A DNA stretch of 64,000 nucleotides from Parietaria judaica (lineage: Eukaryota; Streptophyta; Magnoliopsida; Rosales; Urticaceae): the NCBI GenBank assembly GCA_954871525.1, contig OX940870.1, positions 29,502,555-29,566,554 on the forward strand. Reading direction: 5' to 3'. The notes under the pieces were generated by a model. It was not told the DNA's origin, ran no database searches, and saw only the letters and a program-made list of their open reading frames with translations. A program made the position numbers and the translations under genes. Position 1 is the stretch's first letter. The number at the start of each line of letters is the position of its first letter. Of the stretch, positions 1-14,100 are shown piece by piece.

Positions 1-1149
1 TTTTTCTACATTAATACATATATTTATGTAAAATATTTAACATAAAAAAATTATTTTTCTATTAAACAAATATACTTTTTCTATTTTATTTTTACTTTTT
101 ACGAATTAATCTGAATCCGGGTTTAAAATATTAGGATCTAGATACGAGTACTCAGATTTTTGGAAACCCAGATTTTAGACCCGGATTCCGATTTTAGCAA
201 AAATTCGGATACCCGGCTCGCTTCCACCCCAAGTACTCAGAAATTAATACACTACCTAGAACGTCACAGCATAAATACAACATGTTAGAGAAACAACATA
301 TTTGATGACGCGAATTTCATTAATTTAATGCAAAATTAATGGCGATTGCATTAAATTTGATGACGCGAGGATGACGTGTATGGTGACATGTCGGATTACG
401 TGGCGTCCATGTTGATGAGAAGCTGACCATGCAAACGTTGACTACTTCCGTTAGTCAAATATGGACGGAAATCATCTTTTGGTACTTATACCGCTATTAA
501 ATGGGGTTGGGGCTATACCGCCCCAGTTGAGTAAAGGTTGAGGACTTATGCCACTATTATCCCTAATACTTAATTCATTGCATCCTTTTCTTTACCGATG
601 CTACCATTTTTTTAATATAATTATTGTCTAACTTTAATTTGTCGAAAAAGTAAACTGCCACTTCATCTTAATATATTAAAAATAAAAATAAAAAATCAGC
701 CTTATAAGTACCCAAAAGTATATCAAAGTAGACAACATATTTTCAATATAATTTTTGCAGGGAAAATGTTCCAAAACTTTTGTCGTTACTTTTTTTACTG
801 TTAATCATAAGCCGTTAAGTGTCACGAGGCTTCATTTCACAATCGGTTCATGCTACTTCCTTCAAATTCAAACGTCGTCATATCTCGGCGCTTCAAAATG
901 CAAAGGAAAGCTTGAAGAACAACATTAACGGGAACTCCGACAATGGTTGTCTAGTTTTAGAGGGTGTATCGAAGCTATGACTTTCTGGTAGAGATGGGGA
1001 AATTGACCAGCGAGTGAATAAAGTATTTAAATAAATGAAGCATAGTATAGTGGAGGGCACTTTTAAAAGTATGGGAACGTTTCCTTGCAAAAATCATATT
1101 GGGAGTATGTCACCGATTTTGATATAATTACAAGTACTTATGCAACTAA
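1..1149. other. AT-rich intergenic DNA with degenerate repeats
   Basis: No gene is supported here. Positions 100-235 carry a degenerate repeat rich in CCGGAT and CCGGGT words that ends in CCACCCC, resembling the end of a hAT-type MITE; similar text recurs near 24900-25200. Positions 480-575 (gcggtata/tatcccta-like text ending at CTATTATCCC) look like one terminus of a Mutator-type element, but I find no partner terminus to its left, so it is truncated or its other end lies outside the window. Confidence 0.5.
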
Positions 1150-1158
1150 TATTTTTAA

Positions 1159-2587
1159 GGGTTATTATCGACATATGTTCCTGTTCTTTTGCAAACATTC
1201 GACTTATGTTCCTGTTCTTTTTTTTTTCTGCAGTATATATCCCACAAGTTTTAAAACTTACTCAAAGTCAACTTCCGTTAACACTTCTGTCTATGTCTGT
1301 TAGTTTGTCACACCCTTAATACGGTATATGTTCCCGTTCTTTTGCAAATATCCTACTTATGTTCCCGTTCTTTCTATATATGATTTTTTTTATCGTTTAA
1401 AAAAAATACTAATTTTTTCCATTTTTATTTTCTTAATAATATTTTTTAGACGATAAAAGTGTCATTTTTAGATGATACTAATTATTTTTAAGCAGTAAAA
1501 TTACTCATTTTTTTAAAAAAAATCTCCATTCTTTCATCGATGTAGAATTGATCTTCCTTCTTAATCTAGAAATCATCTTCTGTCATGGAAGTCGTTGACC
1601 ACTGCTTCTAACAAGCTCTCAAATCCTTAATTACCAACTCTAACCAAAGCACCAACCAATCGAATTTCCACAAAACAACGGTTCTCCCCGACACCCGCGA
1701 GCTTCCGTCGTGGGAGGGTTCGGTGCCGAGGAAAATTGACATTGGGCAAAAGCTGTAAAGACACAGGAGGTTCTAGTGGACCGAGGTTGGGATCACCATG
1801 ACCGATGACTATAGGAAAGCCATCAATGAATTGTCTCCAAAGTGTTGGAAAATATTGCAATGAAAATAAAATTGAGATAGTGTCAAGTGGGTCGAAACGT
1901 TGAACACCCGAGTTGAACGCTTTCTTCAAAACGAAGTATCTAGCTATCTAGATATTATGAGTTTGCTTTAATTTTTCACTCTGTAAGTTTAATTTTTTTA
2001 TAGGTTCCCATTGTTTTATGTTGTGAGTTTTTGGATAACGGAGTTCAAGGAGTCTTAGTTCCCTAGCGAACTTTGAAATGTTACGAAATTTGGGATTGAC
2101 CGATTATATCTTGGGAAGCTAATTGCCTAACGAAACTCAAGCACGTAGATGAGGCGAATCAAGCTTTCAGGAGAGATTCCAACGCGTCTCGGGAATCACT
2201 AACGTTTTCTATTTACAGAATATCAAGAACAATTTTTGGATGATGAAGTTTGCCGAGGTGTACATGACACGTGGCAAAAAAAAACTGGATATAGACGGAA
2301 GTATTAACAGAGGTTGAATTTGAGTATGTTTTAAGACTTATGAAATATATGCCGCTAAACAAAATAAAGAAGAGGAACATAAGTTGGATATTTGCAAAAG
2401 AACGGGAACATATGTCAATCTTAAGGGCGTGACCCATGGCAAAAACTAACGAACATAGACAGAAGTGTTAACGGAGTTTGACTTTGAGTACGTTTTAAGA
2501 CTTATGGAATATATGCCGCAAAAAAAAAGAACGGGAACATAAATCGGATGTTTGCAAAAGAACGGGAACATATGCCGGTAATAACCC
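1159..2587. mobile_element. Non-autonomous Mutator-like element (MULE), 1429 bp
   Basis: The two ends are inverted copies: the left begins GGGTTATTATCGACATATG and the right ends CATATGCCGGTAATAACCC, with similarity running about 145 bp inward. It is flanked by 9-bp direct repeats tatttttaa (1150-1158) and tatttctaa (2588-2596), one mismatch, which is the target-duplication size of Mutator elements. Each side holds a second, inner copy of the terminal repeat (left about 1304-1380, right about 2278-2435), so the terminal repeats are tandemly doubled. No transposase is visible. The core (about 1500-2200) has different composition and may be captured host sequence. Confidence 0.75.
1545..1945. 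pseudogene. Possible captured gene fragment inside the MULE
   Basis: Read on the + strand from the ATG at 1585, the sequence gives a coding-like stretch interrupted by TAA after eight codons and by further stops after about 60 codons (around 1758). The composition is richer in GC than the rest of the element. This is what a decayed host exon captured by a Pack-MULE would look like, but I do not recognise the parent protein. A minus-strand open frame over 1627-1929 is also present and is probably fortuitous. Confidence 0.3.
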
Positions 2588-2650
2588 TATTTCTAATATG
2601 TAAAGTATGTGTACTTTTGCCTACAATTACCCATTTTCTTACATCCCGAC

Positions 2651-2658
2651 TATATATA
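2651..2658 (+). promoter_or_regulatory. TATA box of the small membrane-protein gene
   Basis: TATATATA lies 51 bp before the ATG at 2702 and only 27 bp before the alternative ATG at 2678. With transcription usually beginning about 30 bp after a TATA box, the start at 2702 is favoured. The box lies 64 bp past the right end of the MULE. Confidence 0.45.
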
Positions 2659-2701
2659 ATAGCACCTGAAGATAGAAATGAAAACCTCTTGGGTTCCTCA
2701 C

Positions 2702-3085
2702 ATGCCTGCACCCGTTGACACAAATATGTATGGGAAAGTCAACCAAAGCTCTCAACTATACGAGAAGATATTGTTATGGTTTTCAGTAGTAGCCGCATTA
2801 GGGTTACTCCAGCTACCATACGAAAGGGTCGACGGGAAAACAGTTGTTCCGACCATCATATTCAAGGACAAACCCTCTTACTTCCGCGCTTTCGTCGTGT
2901 CCCTCAATTTCTCCTCCTTTGGCTCGTTCATGGCGATCACTTTACGCGCTCACTACCCGAGAGCAGCAAGGTCTTTCTTTTCGCTCGCTGTGGCATCCTT
3001 GATCGTCGGAGTTGGTATATTGACGTGGCTGATCATGCCCGCGACTGCGATCGGAGTACTTCCCAAATCAATATCTGTTGGCTAG
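2702..3085 (+). CDS. Small plant membrane protein of unknown function
   Basis: The frame encodes 127 residues from the ATG at 2702 (135 if the in-frame ATG at 2678 is used; the TATA box position favours 2702). After a hydrophilic start (MPAPVDTN...), three hydrophobic segments are visible at about residues 23-39, 62-79 and 91-113, with the loop VDGKTVVPTIIFKDK between the first two. I do not recognise a named family or catalytic motif. The gene appears intronless, an AATAAA-like signal lies at 3121, and it converges on PHYLLO. Even codon use and the clean TATA/ATG/stop/polyA layout support a real gene, but it could be a gene fragment. Confidence 0.55.
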   Translation: MPAPVDTNMYGKVNQSSQLYEKILLWFSVVAALGLLQLPYERVDGKTVVPTIIFKDKPSYFRAFVVSLNFSSFGSFMAITLRAHYPRAARSFFSLAVASLIVGVGILTWLIMPATAIGVLPKSISVG

Positions 3086-3721
3086 GAGGCTTCTGAGGTT
3101 TTTCTTAAGACTTTCTCGAGCAATAAATATTTGTACATATATCTGTATTAATTATGATCATATCTCATAATAGGAGATATTTAGTTTGAGAATAATTTGG
3201 GGGTTGTGGTTTCCCGTATTTGTTGGCGAGATGTATGATTTTTCCCATGTACATTCCCGGTCAAGTGAATATAATAAGACTATATTTTGTGTATTATTTG
3301 GATCACTAAAATACAGGCAGTTTAAGCTATATGACTCCAAACAAATCATCTAAGTACAAGTCGATACAAAAGATAAGAAAGGGTAAACAAATCGATAAGT
3401 GGAAAGATAGAACTAGAAGTTTTTGTTTGGAACTTAATAAACTAATAGACAATAAACGGGAAAATTAATGGACAATGCAAATTTATTTTTAATCAAAGAT
3501 TATTTTATCGAGTATTAATTTGAAAAAATTAATGCAATTTTGATCAGCATATAATTCTTGTGAAAACGGAGAATATTTAATGCAATGAGGAAAAGAGAAT
3601 GAACACAAATACACTATCCATTGAGATAAAACAGAGTTAACTCTTAACAATATAGATCAGTGACAAATACGAATTGCATTTCATTGACTTTGCTGGTCTG
3701 ACGATTGAGCAAAGTCTGCCT
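3086..3721. other. Convergent intergenic spacer and PHYLLO 3' UTR
   Basis: This stretch holds the 3' UTR of the + strand membrane-protein gene and, from about 3480 to 3721, the presumed 3' UTR of PHYLLO on the minus strand. TTTATT words (AATAAA on the minus strand) near 3480 could serve PHYLLO polyadenylation. I see no other gene. Confidence 0.4.
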
Positions 3722-5133
3722 TTAGTTCTCACATGATCTTGGTTCGAGTCCGGACAGAAATTGCCGCAATGCACTAATAAGAGGAAGAGGATTCTCGAGA
3801 TGGATAGCGTGACCACATTCGGGAATCTCAACCGTGTCATGCCAGCAACTTCCGTCTCTCCCACCGGATTCAATTGCGTAGCACATGTCTTGGGCAACTC
3901 GCTTAAACTTAGCATCTTTCTCTCCGACAACGAACAAAAGAGGTGTTTGGCAGTGCCTCAAGTCATCCCACAACGGCCTATCATGCATCATGAATTCACG
4001 TCAACCGCCATTAAATTACGGATTTTGCATTGATATTACACGGATAATTACATGTATTTTCAATAATAATAATAAATAATAATAAAATACTAAGAGTAAT
4101 AGGGTGTAATTTTTCCTAAAGCTCTGCATTTTTATTCTAGTGAACTATACCTCTCAAATTTATTTTTCTGTGCAATTTTCACTTTGTTATGATTGTTTAC
4201 AATTTTTAATTTTATATCAGTAGGAAATATTTTGCAATAAATGAAAATTTAAGGAAAATACAGCCAAAAAAAAAAATTGTAGCGCAAATTACACTAATGA
4301 AAAAATTAAAAGAGAATCGATGCCAATTACTTGAAAAAGTGAGCAACAGTTTATGAAACATAAAAGAGAGAACTTACAGCTGCCTCCCAATGCTAGAATT
4401 AGACAGGACTTTTGCAAGATCATGAACGTCGGGGTGGCATATCCGACGACTTTCTACAATTTGATTGAATTTCCGGTGGTCTCTTAAGCTGTTCGGGATA
4501 CCAAAACGTTGCAGATGTACCATGTGTTTTGTTTTAGTACGAATTAAAATAAATAGAAGCACCAAATTCAGTGGAAAAGAAATAAGATTCACCTCTTCCA
4601 TAGCTTTCCAGAATACCAAGTGTCCAAAAAGAGATCTAATCCATAAGAAACAAGAAGCCTCGCTCGAGAATCATCAATGGCTCTCCGAAGTTTTCTTGCC
4701 ACTTCATCTTTCAATCCGGGGCTTCCAGAAATTACAACAGCACCATTGACCTTCATAATAAACGACAATTCCAGTTTTATTTGCAAAATTTCGTATCTTC
4801 ATAAATATAATTTTAATTTATGTACGTTTTTTTTACCTTCTCGGCAAACCTGAGAGCCATGTATAATGCAATCCTTGCTCCCATAGAATATCCTACCACG
4901 GTAACTTTCTCTGGTGTAATACGCTTTATCACTGCATACACTAAATCTGCAACTACCTCGACCGACAAACTTGGTTCAACAGCGTCGTTATCACTGTGGT
5001 TTTGTATTCGTGTTTCCCCGTGCGCAGGAAGATCAATAGAAATGCATCTCTCTTCTCTCGAAACCGCCTTCATTATGGAAGTCCAGTCTTCGCTGGTACC
5101 GAGAAAGCCATGAAGAAACACAGCTATTTTCCG
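3722..5133 (-). other. PHYLLO module 4: MenH (SHCHC synthase, alpha/beta hydrolase)
   Basis: Exons 24-27, residues 1442-1714. The oxyanion motif FLHGFLG (H1449), nucleophile elbow GYSMGAR (S1524), GEKD and the catalytic histidine in CGHAIHLE (H1686) are all present, so the triad looks intact. The protein ends shortly after ...RQFLSGLE. The last intron joins GRQ to the PLWDDL segment through the acceptor before 3977. Confidence 0.9.
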
Positions 5134-8100
5134 CTGCATCGGTTAAGTCTAAAAAATTAAGCCACCACAAAATAAAGCAGCCTTATTTTTTCAGAATTTG
5201 ACAGAACCGTTGATTTTTAACGACTTGGCGAAAATTGTTACAATTAATTAATTCAGGGAGGAAAAAAGACAACATAACAAATTCAGGGACAAGCTGATAA
5301 TTACTCTTTCAAATATGCAAAATAAAATATAATATTAATATTACAGCTTACTCACATGATGAGCTTGTCCAATCTCCAGAACCTTGACATCATAGCAGAT
5401 TCCATCCAAATCTACTTGGAGTCTGTATCTACGAACCTCGGGTTCTGCTTCCTCTCTCTGAACAATCTTCTGATTAATTTGAAATGACTGAAGAAGTTTA
5501 TTGGCGTTGTCTGTAGAAGCTTCTATTACACCACTATCAGGATTACAGGTTATCTTGAGAGGAGCCAGAGCATCTTCTTTAAGCCAGCGGTACGTCCCGA
5601 GACCATGAGCCACAGATGGAGGCATTTCCTTGTTTAGCAATTTGTAAATCTCCGTGTTCTTCAGCTCGAGATAACAACATAAATGAATATATGCTGACAA
5701 GCCGAGGCCACTTTCAAAAGCGGAGCTTATGACAGCCATCTTCCCGTTCTGCTGGGCCCAATGGGCGATCAAAGCTGCGCTCTCAAACCCACCAACTACA
5801 CTTGGCTTTATAACCTGGTGCAAAACCAGCATAAAAATTTGCACTCGAAATAAATTTTATAACTAAACTGTTAAAAAATGATCTGAAAGAAAAGAAGCAA
5901 AACATTAAAAAACTTTTTAAGTCACTGGTCAATTTTTTGCATATTACAATCCTAACATCCAAATATAACATCTCAAAGTTATTTTATATGTTATATTATA
6001 TATTCTAGATAGATACTCAAACAACATTTGAAGGGTCATTTTTAATAATGTTCGTCTTAATATAGTGTGTATATTTTTCTCAAGACGCAAGGATATATAA
6101 GAAAGAAAGAAAAAAGGCGACAGTATTATAATTTTACCAGAAAAATATGAACACTTACAATCGCCACAATTCCGGGGTGTTTGTATTTCATCAACGTATT
6201 AATTTGGTTCTCTGTGACGTTATCAATAGTTTCATCCAGTGCCACTGGTAACCCAGTTTCTTCACAGAACCGGATAATATCAGCCTCATCTTTTACAGGT
6301 TCCTGTACACCAAATAAATTATAGGTTATAATTCATTTAAGGAAAATTTGAAGACATAAGAAGGTATCAAAATCCCTAAATGGGCAGATCAAGCGAGACC
6401 AACAGACAACCGAAACATTCAGTATAAATTCCAAGACGTAGCATTAAACCATCTTTCTTGATTCACATTCATTAAGTTAAATACGCGCAAATGGATACCT
6501 CGATATACTGAAGACCACACTCCTTCACTAAGGAGCCAAACTGAATGGCTTCTTGATAGGTCCAGTTCCGATTGGCATCGACACGAAGCTCGATATTGTC
6601 TCCAACTTTCTTCCTTACTTCTTGAATTACTTCAGCATCCTGTGTGGGGCTTCTGCACCGAGCTACCTGCTCATTGGTTGAAGCATAAAACACGAATAAC
6701 AGAATAGCAAAATTAATATTGAATATTTACTGACCTTCAGCTTCACTGTTGTGAAGCCTTCGTTCACAAGCGTGGCAACTATATCGGCCACCTCGTGTGG
6801 TGGTGCATTGGAGTCAACAAGGCCACAAACTTTGACTTTTGACGATGCCCCAGGGAGGGCTTCTTCTTCACCTCTCGGTAAATAGAGTAGACTTAGAAGA
6901 TCACAGCCTTGCTTGGCTGCCAAGGCATTGAGAATAGCCATTTCCAAACCACATCTGACACTCGGTAAGAGAGATGACACCTGTAAAATCGATAAAAAAA
7001 TAAAAAATAAAAAAAATGTTTTGCCAAGAATATCTATCTGGTTTGTTTGTGTTTATGAATTCTAGGATTAATATTTTATTTAATTATGATTCAAAAACTG
7101 ATTAAGTTTCTAATGTTTCATTTCTTTTTTCTCAATATTGTTAAAGGTTCTCAATAATTATCGATACTCTTATCAGTTCTAGACATATTAGAATACTCTC
7201 CCCTCTCAACTAAATTATACTCGATATATACGAATTATACTAGTGTGAAATAAAAAAAGTAGAATTATTCAATTCCTCTCGAACTTTACAGCGTTTTTTT
7301 TTTTAGTTTTCTGTACAAAAATCTAGACATAGGATATGGTGACACAGCATGAAAATAAAATGAACCTACCGGGATTCCCAAGCTAGTCTGTATCCACGAT
7401 GACATTGAGCCATTTAGAAGCGGAAGCAAGCAAGGGACTCTGATTCCTTTCATTTCATGAAGAAGAAATCTCAATTGTTCCTCCACATCAATCAAGTTTT
7501 CTTTGCTGATATCTAAGGGTGAAACCTGTATGTGTTTATTCCTTTTAGTTTTTTAGTCTTTTTTTTTGTTTCTGGTGGAAAAATTCCAAAAAGTAGTTCA
7601 AATGTGTAAATATTTAGAACTTGTAATATAACTCAATTGAAATAAAATAAAGAGTAACTGGCAGTAATGTCCATTGAACTGTGTATGTTGTTGTAGTTTG
7701 CCTCCTGAGTTTTATTTTTTGAGCACCGCTTCTTACACTTTCAAAAATGATTGGAAATTCTAACTTGTGCATAACACATGACCTAGTTGCAGGTATTTGA
7801 ATCAATTTTATTAACTCTTCTTTATTCTTGTGAGTTGTGATACTTTCATGCAAGGTACAAAATTTCGCGAAAATAGGTCGACATTTCGACCGATTTTGTT
7901 TTTCGGAGGTACGCGAAACGAAAATCCTTTCGTTTCGCTGGATTTTTACCATTTTTCGCATTTTTCGCATGGGCAAGTGGATGGAATTTCGTTTTTCGTT
8001 TTTGTGTGTAAAATGTGCGAAAAATGGATGGAATTTCGCTAAAAGTTAAACTTTTGGTAGATTTCGGCAAAAATACCAATTAAACTTTTGGCAAAAATAA

Positions 8101-11100
8101 TTACACTTTCGGTAAAAAAAATTAGTAGATTTTGGCAAAAATACCAATTAATATTTGACTTAATATAATACACTTCAACTAATAAAGTGACATAACATTA
8201 TACACTTCACCTACATATTTAAGTTACAAATGTGTTTTGTTTTATACAATTATGTCTTATATTTATTAAATATGTAGTTTTGAACCTATATAATTATCTT
8301 GCTTAAATACTCAAATATTTTTTACAAAATATCCGTCGATAACCCCATCGGCATGCGGTATGCCCATGCGGTATATGCGGCATGCGGCAATGCCCTTTTT
8401 TTACCATTTGCCCATCGACATACCCATCGGCAAGCGATATATCCGTAAAACGGAAAATGCGAAACGACATCGGCAAGCGGCATTTTAAACCTTGCTTTCA
8501 TGTAAATAACTAGACTGGATTGCTTCACAATTTTCTCACAATTTGAGAAGAATACCTTTGGATAAGTATTGTGTTTTGCAGAGGTGAACATTTTGGCATT
8601 TTTTACCATACAATGGGCAATTTGGTACTTTTTGGAAGTAGTGGGCATGCTGTTAAAGATAAAGTTCAGTGGAAAAACTGTACCAACATGTAAAGCTCAG
8701 GGTCATAACTATTGCCAACCAATTACTATATGAATAATAGTGAAGTGATGGTAAATAGACTAGGACCAACCTCCCCAAATCCAGCATATCCATCTTCAAG
8801 AGACAAAGATAAAATAAACCCTTCTCTATAGAAGCTAGTGTTGTTGCCATCGACAGTGGTAATAGTAGACGGGGCACTTAGTGGTAGTCTATAACAAGAT
8901 GATAGCAGAAATGATCACGACCAGTTCATATTTAGTGAAAGTACTCGAAAGGACACAAAATAATACAAAAAAACACCTGAATGCCGAGTACTTGATCGAA
9001 TGGACTTTGCATGAAGGAAAATCATCTGATATGGAATCTCTTAGAAGGAACCTCATTGTATGATCTGCTGCTTCGCATGCGAATTTTCTTAAAGTGCTGA
9101 CAACGAGAAGCAAAATTTGCCAGTGAGTCGATCATGAAGATTTTAAAAAGAAGCGGAACATCGATTGAAGAGCAAGATAGCCAACAACCTGTGGAAGGTA
9201 GCATTTGCATCAATAGAGCTTGCAACCTCAATCACACAATCCATCTCTTCAGATTGAGACGTGAATAACGCATCGTGAAGCTCTGCTTTTGTTTGTACTT
9301 CTAAATACTTTAAACTGCAAATCAGCAACTTTAAAGTTAAGCATATACAAAGTCAGAAAAACCGTGAAAAAATTTATAGCCTTATTCAAATCATGTTCGC
9401 AACGGCACCGCCAAGCGGAAGCAAGATTCAAAAATTCACTGTGAGAATAAAGAGCTAGAAGAAATAGAAATAATATGAATGTGAAGGCAGTGCAGGCTGC
9501 ACAAGATTGCTTATGATTCCATTAAGAAGAGTTATACCCGTGTGCCTCACACAGTCCACGGATTGAAATGTTATGAGTGGTGTAGAAATATTTATTCAAT
9601 ATGCTTTCGGCAGTTCTTTCAGCAATTGGAAGAAGACTGAATATTGCACCACCATGATTGTTGATCACGACTACTGTCATTGGTCTTCGTGGTAACCTGC
9701 ACATATTATAATTTTTTAAGAAAAAGAATTAGAGGAGATCCAAAGTTATGTTCGCCAACAGTAAGGTGAGAATATTTCAAAATATATGATCAAATTTGTT
9801 GTAAGTCTGATTGAAGAAAACACCGAGATAATTAACAAATATAGTGTTCTATGAAATGTGCATGTGCTGATATAAGTTAGCAAAAAGAATAAGCCTGACG
9901 CAGCCTGGTTTCAAACCACTCTCTCTCAAGCCAAGTCTCTATTTTAGACTAAAGCTAAATAGGACTAAGAGAATATTTTGGTTCAAACACTTTGCAATAG
10001 AAATGTGACCCATTAGGAGCTAGGTACATAACGATACATCCAAGCATACTTCGAAAATGACATAACTTGATGTTGGTGGCCAACACTTGATAATTAAAAA
10101 ACGACATAACTAGGATACAAGACTAATACGTAAGTATAAATAACATAAGACATAAATTGCCAGTATAAGTTGGTCTTCCTGAGCGCGTCACTTACGCTCA
10201 ATTCCTAAGTCCATGTTCGGGTTCCTTTTACGTTAAGTCTACCAAAGAAGGCATCCATAACTTGTCTGGTCGACTGTAAACATTTATCTGTCCAAACTTT
10301 GTATTTCCATCTTTATCAAAATAATTGTCGTTTCTTTTAAAAAAAAATAACAGAGGCACAACATTACTCAAGCCTACATGTACAAAAACAACTAAGCTCC
10401 CTACCTTTGGCTCAAAATCGACAAGCCATTGGTGTCATGAAGGAAAGAAACATCTCCAATCACACAAAGAACCTGTACATCGAGCACAAATTATGAGGCC
10501 ACCGTCTTGAATGAGGTTCACAAAAGAATGGAATAGTGAAAATAATTTAATATTACAAGATGATGTGTTCACGTTATTATGTTATATCCTCTACACTGCA
10601 GTGCCTAAAAAAGTTCCTTACCCTTTTGCTGCACCCTACAGCGAAGCCAACCGATGTACTAAGCAGCCCATCTATACCACTAGCTCCTCTGTTTCCAACC
10701 ACCCGTATCAGATGGCAAAATTGCTCCGAGTTTAAATTCATAGACGAAGAATTATCAGGGCATACTGACCAACCACTTGCATACATGTCTGCATCACGTA
10801 TTGCCATACTATTTCCGATGAAAAGAGCAGCATCACTTGAAATTGATTCTGAGATTATACGAGCAACTTGCGGTTCAGTCAGGGCGTTTTCAGCAGAAAT
10901 TTGAAACGATAACTCTCTGGTAACCTACAACGTTATAAAAAAGGAACTTAGTATGAATGAGAGGCATTGAACTGATGGCGTTTGAGCTTAAGTTGGATTT
11001 ACACAGCATACCTCTAAAAATGCTATGAATAACTTATTAGAGTGTATTATATGCAGTGTCAATCGATCTGTATCTTAATAAAATCATTACCATCGTATTC

Positions 11101-14100
11101 ACAGCTTGTATGTAAGTGCACCATCCATTTCTCTTGTCCGAAAATTTGAAATGCAGTAAATAACTAGCAAATGTAACAATGCTACTGCATATCCTATGGG
11201 TTATGATATGACAAGGATCGTAGCGGAATGGATGGTGGTCAACCACAATATACGAGCATGGAGAGCAACTCTCTAACATCTTCGAGACGCGCTTACTAGT
11301 AATCCTGCTCCCAATCTGCTTTCCGTACACGTTAACAAGCAAGGTGGTCACAACGATTAGGAATAAATCAGTATGCACAGTAATTAGTAATAATATTAGT
11401 ACATAAATAATAATATAAGCATAAATCACATCAAATAACCCGGTAATAGACTTAGACATCAGTAGTTATACCTGAATGATGGTATCGAGGCTTGTGAAGT
11501 CATTAACAGAATCCGGTAATAGGGCATGATCAAGATGATCGATGAATAAAATATGATCTTTAACATCCGGAAAAGGACTCAAAATCTTTCTTATTCGCAA
11601 TCCTGACAAGATATCAGCCACAACAGGCCACGAAAGGTGCTTAGCCAGAAGAAGAACTGCCCACATGTCATCCACAGTACGAATCTCGCCCAGAAGTAAA
11701 ATCCCTTTATTAGCTTTTTGAACAACATCTATCACCTCGGAAATTTCATGAGGGTAATCATTCCTTGCAGTGGCACCTTGTACATCAAGATACTTGGTGA
11801 ATGGTTCATTACTAGATATCCAGAAGTCTAATCCTTTTAAACAGCTTGAGGTCCAGTCTTTGGGACTATTTTCCAGTGGGTCCCTGAAAGGACAGTTAAT
11901 ATGAACTGGGCCACCGGGTGAGGAAGTTGCCAGATGTACAGCGGAGTCAACCGTGGTCAGAACCATCCTTGCAGGAATACAGTCAGCGGGAGCTGGAAGG
12001 CTGAAGAATCTCACAAAAGACCCAAAATGCTTCACCTGGTATTATTTTATATATCATTTATATTTTGTTAGTTAAGAGTAATTATAGCTTATTAGCTAGT
12101 ATCCATTTATATGTCGATTAGTTAGAGCAAGAAATGTGTTAATATTATTTGTTATTAGTAGCCTAGTCTAGTATATATGTTGTAACATCATTATTGATTG
12201 ATGATCAGACATCATTATCACCAAAAAAAAATATATATTTCTATAAATATGTAAACTCGTAATAGCAACAAGCTTCCACCTGGCCTCATGTAAGCAAGTA
12301 CAAGAAAAACTACATTATTTCAATCATTTAATGAATCAATTACTAGGATATATCATTATGACTATTAAGTGTTTACATAAAATACAGATCCTAATGTAAC
12401 TTATTTAGAGATAGCTTGAGGCTAGAGGTTGCTGGTGTACTCTTAAGATTTTTTTAAGAACTCATATGAGCTAAGTATGAGCTTAGTTATGGTTTATCAA
12501 CCCATAAGATCTCTTCTCTTATATGCTAGCTTTTAAGGCTGAGTTCTACTCATGGGCTTATATCCCTTAGTATGGGCTTAGTATGTGGTGGATTCCTGAA
12601 GTCTAACTTTAGAGAAACAATTCAATGTCTTGGTAAGAATGAACTGAAACAGCTTAGATTTTATCTCAACTTTGAGATGAAAATTATAAATGATTACATG
12701 TTGGAGTCACCTGATCAATAGCTTGGTTAGCTCCTGTATCCAGCAGCTCAGGAGGACGGTCAGCCGTGAGCAGTAAAAGAGGCACAAAGTCTTGATGTGC
12801 CTCAACAATCTGCGTGTTATGTTTCAAAAACTTAGAAAATATTATTTCAAAATGTGCTTCAAAATTAATAATATAAACTCTACTCTTGAATGATAAGGTA
12901 ACTGACCGCCGGAAGAAGATTTGAAACAGCAGTTCCTGATGATGTTATAACTACTGCAGGTTTGCGAGAACCTCTAGCATAGCCAACAGCATGAAAGGCA
13001 AGAGAGCGCTCGTCATAACAGACGGTACATGTAATAAGGGGATGAGTGGAAGCTGCAACAGTGAGGGGTGATGATCTTGACCCTGGAGCTACACAAAAAT
13101 ACTAAGTGCCAAATAGAATGATCAGATTTATATGACATAAATACTAAGAACAGAAACGATCACACTCATAGCATACCAAAATACTAAGAATGAAAAAGAT
13201 AAGATTCATGACAAAAAAAAATACTTAAAATGAAAGAAAAAACCATATTCATATTACAAAATTACTAGAAATTGAAAAAGATCAGATTCATGTGACATTT
13301 GTTCTCACCGTCAAGCCAAGACGAGAGCATTCTTCAATTATAAGTGACGCCCATAGAGTATTTATATTGGCACAATCTTGTACTGAGAAGCCAATACCGC
13401 TGGTGTGATTCAACTGACAATAGAAAGAGACAATATGCGAAGATCTTCGGTCATAGAATATATTATATTTCAGTATATTTTAATAAAATAAAATCAATTT
13501 TGAAAGACCCTCACTTTGCCTTATTTTTCCTCCTCATCCCCATTTTGGAAAAATGACTACATGACACCACCGACATCGAAAGTGTGTCTCCATGTAGCCC
13601 TTTTGTTAGGTCACCGTTAGTTTTTTCTCAACAGAAATTTTGGCTTTCGGAAGTTGACTTGGATCTCTTTTGAGCCAATACAAAGTGAAGAGAGCTACAT
13701 AGGGACAACAATACAAGCTCGATCTACCGTCATTTTACAAAGAGGGAATTCACCTACCATGTTACGGGCAATAACAATACTTTCTGAAAGCCTAAGACAG
13801 AACTGCCTGGAAGATGGAGCCTCCCTCTGTATACGACCATAATGCAAAATCAGGATGGTTTTGCCTTGAAGTATTACCCAAGTAACAAGATATGTAGTGC
13901 TAACATAGGACCATAGGTGCAATGCCTTACAAGTGAAAAGAGATAAATCATTTGAGGATGAAAAATTACCAGGAAAAGGGGATACCATTTCTTTGAGGAC
14001 ATCAACGACATAATTCCCACATGGATAAAGAGCCTTCATGTGCACCTACAAACTCTAGTCAGTCATTTTTGGCTTATCAAACCTACAAATATAGCTTATT

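Noticed and set aside
1085..1303. 72-codon + strand open frame
   Set aside because: It lies mostly in the terminal repeat of the 1159-2587 MULE; the matching text on the opposite arm gives a similar false frame.
3721..3760. tRNA-like text 'ttggttcgagtccgg' resembling a T-loop
   Set aside because: It is the antisense of the last PHYLLO exon and has no acceptor stem or anticodon arm around it.
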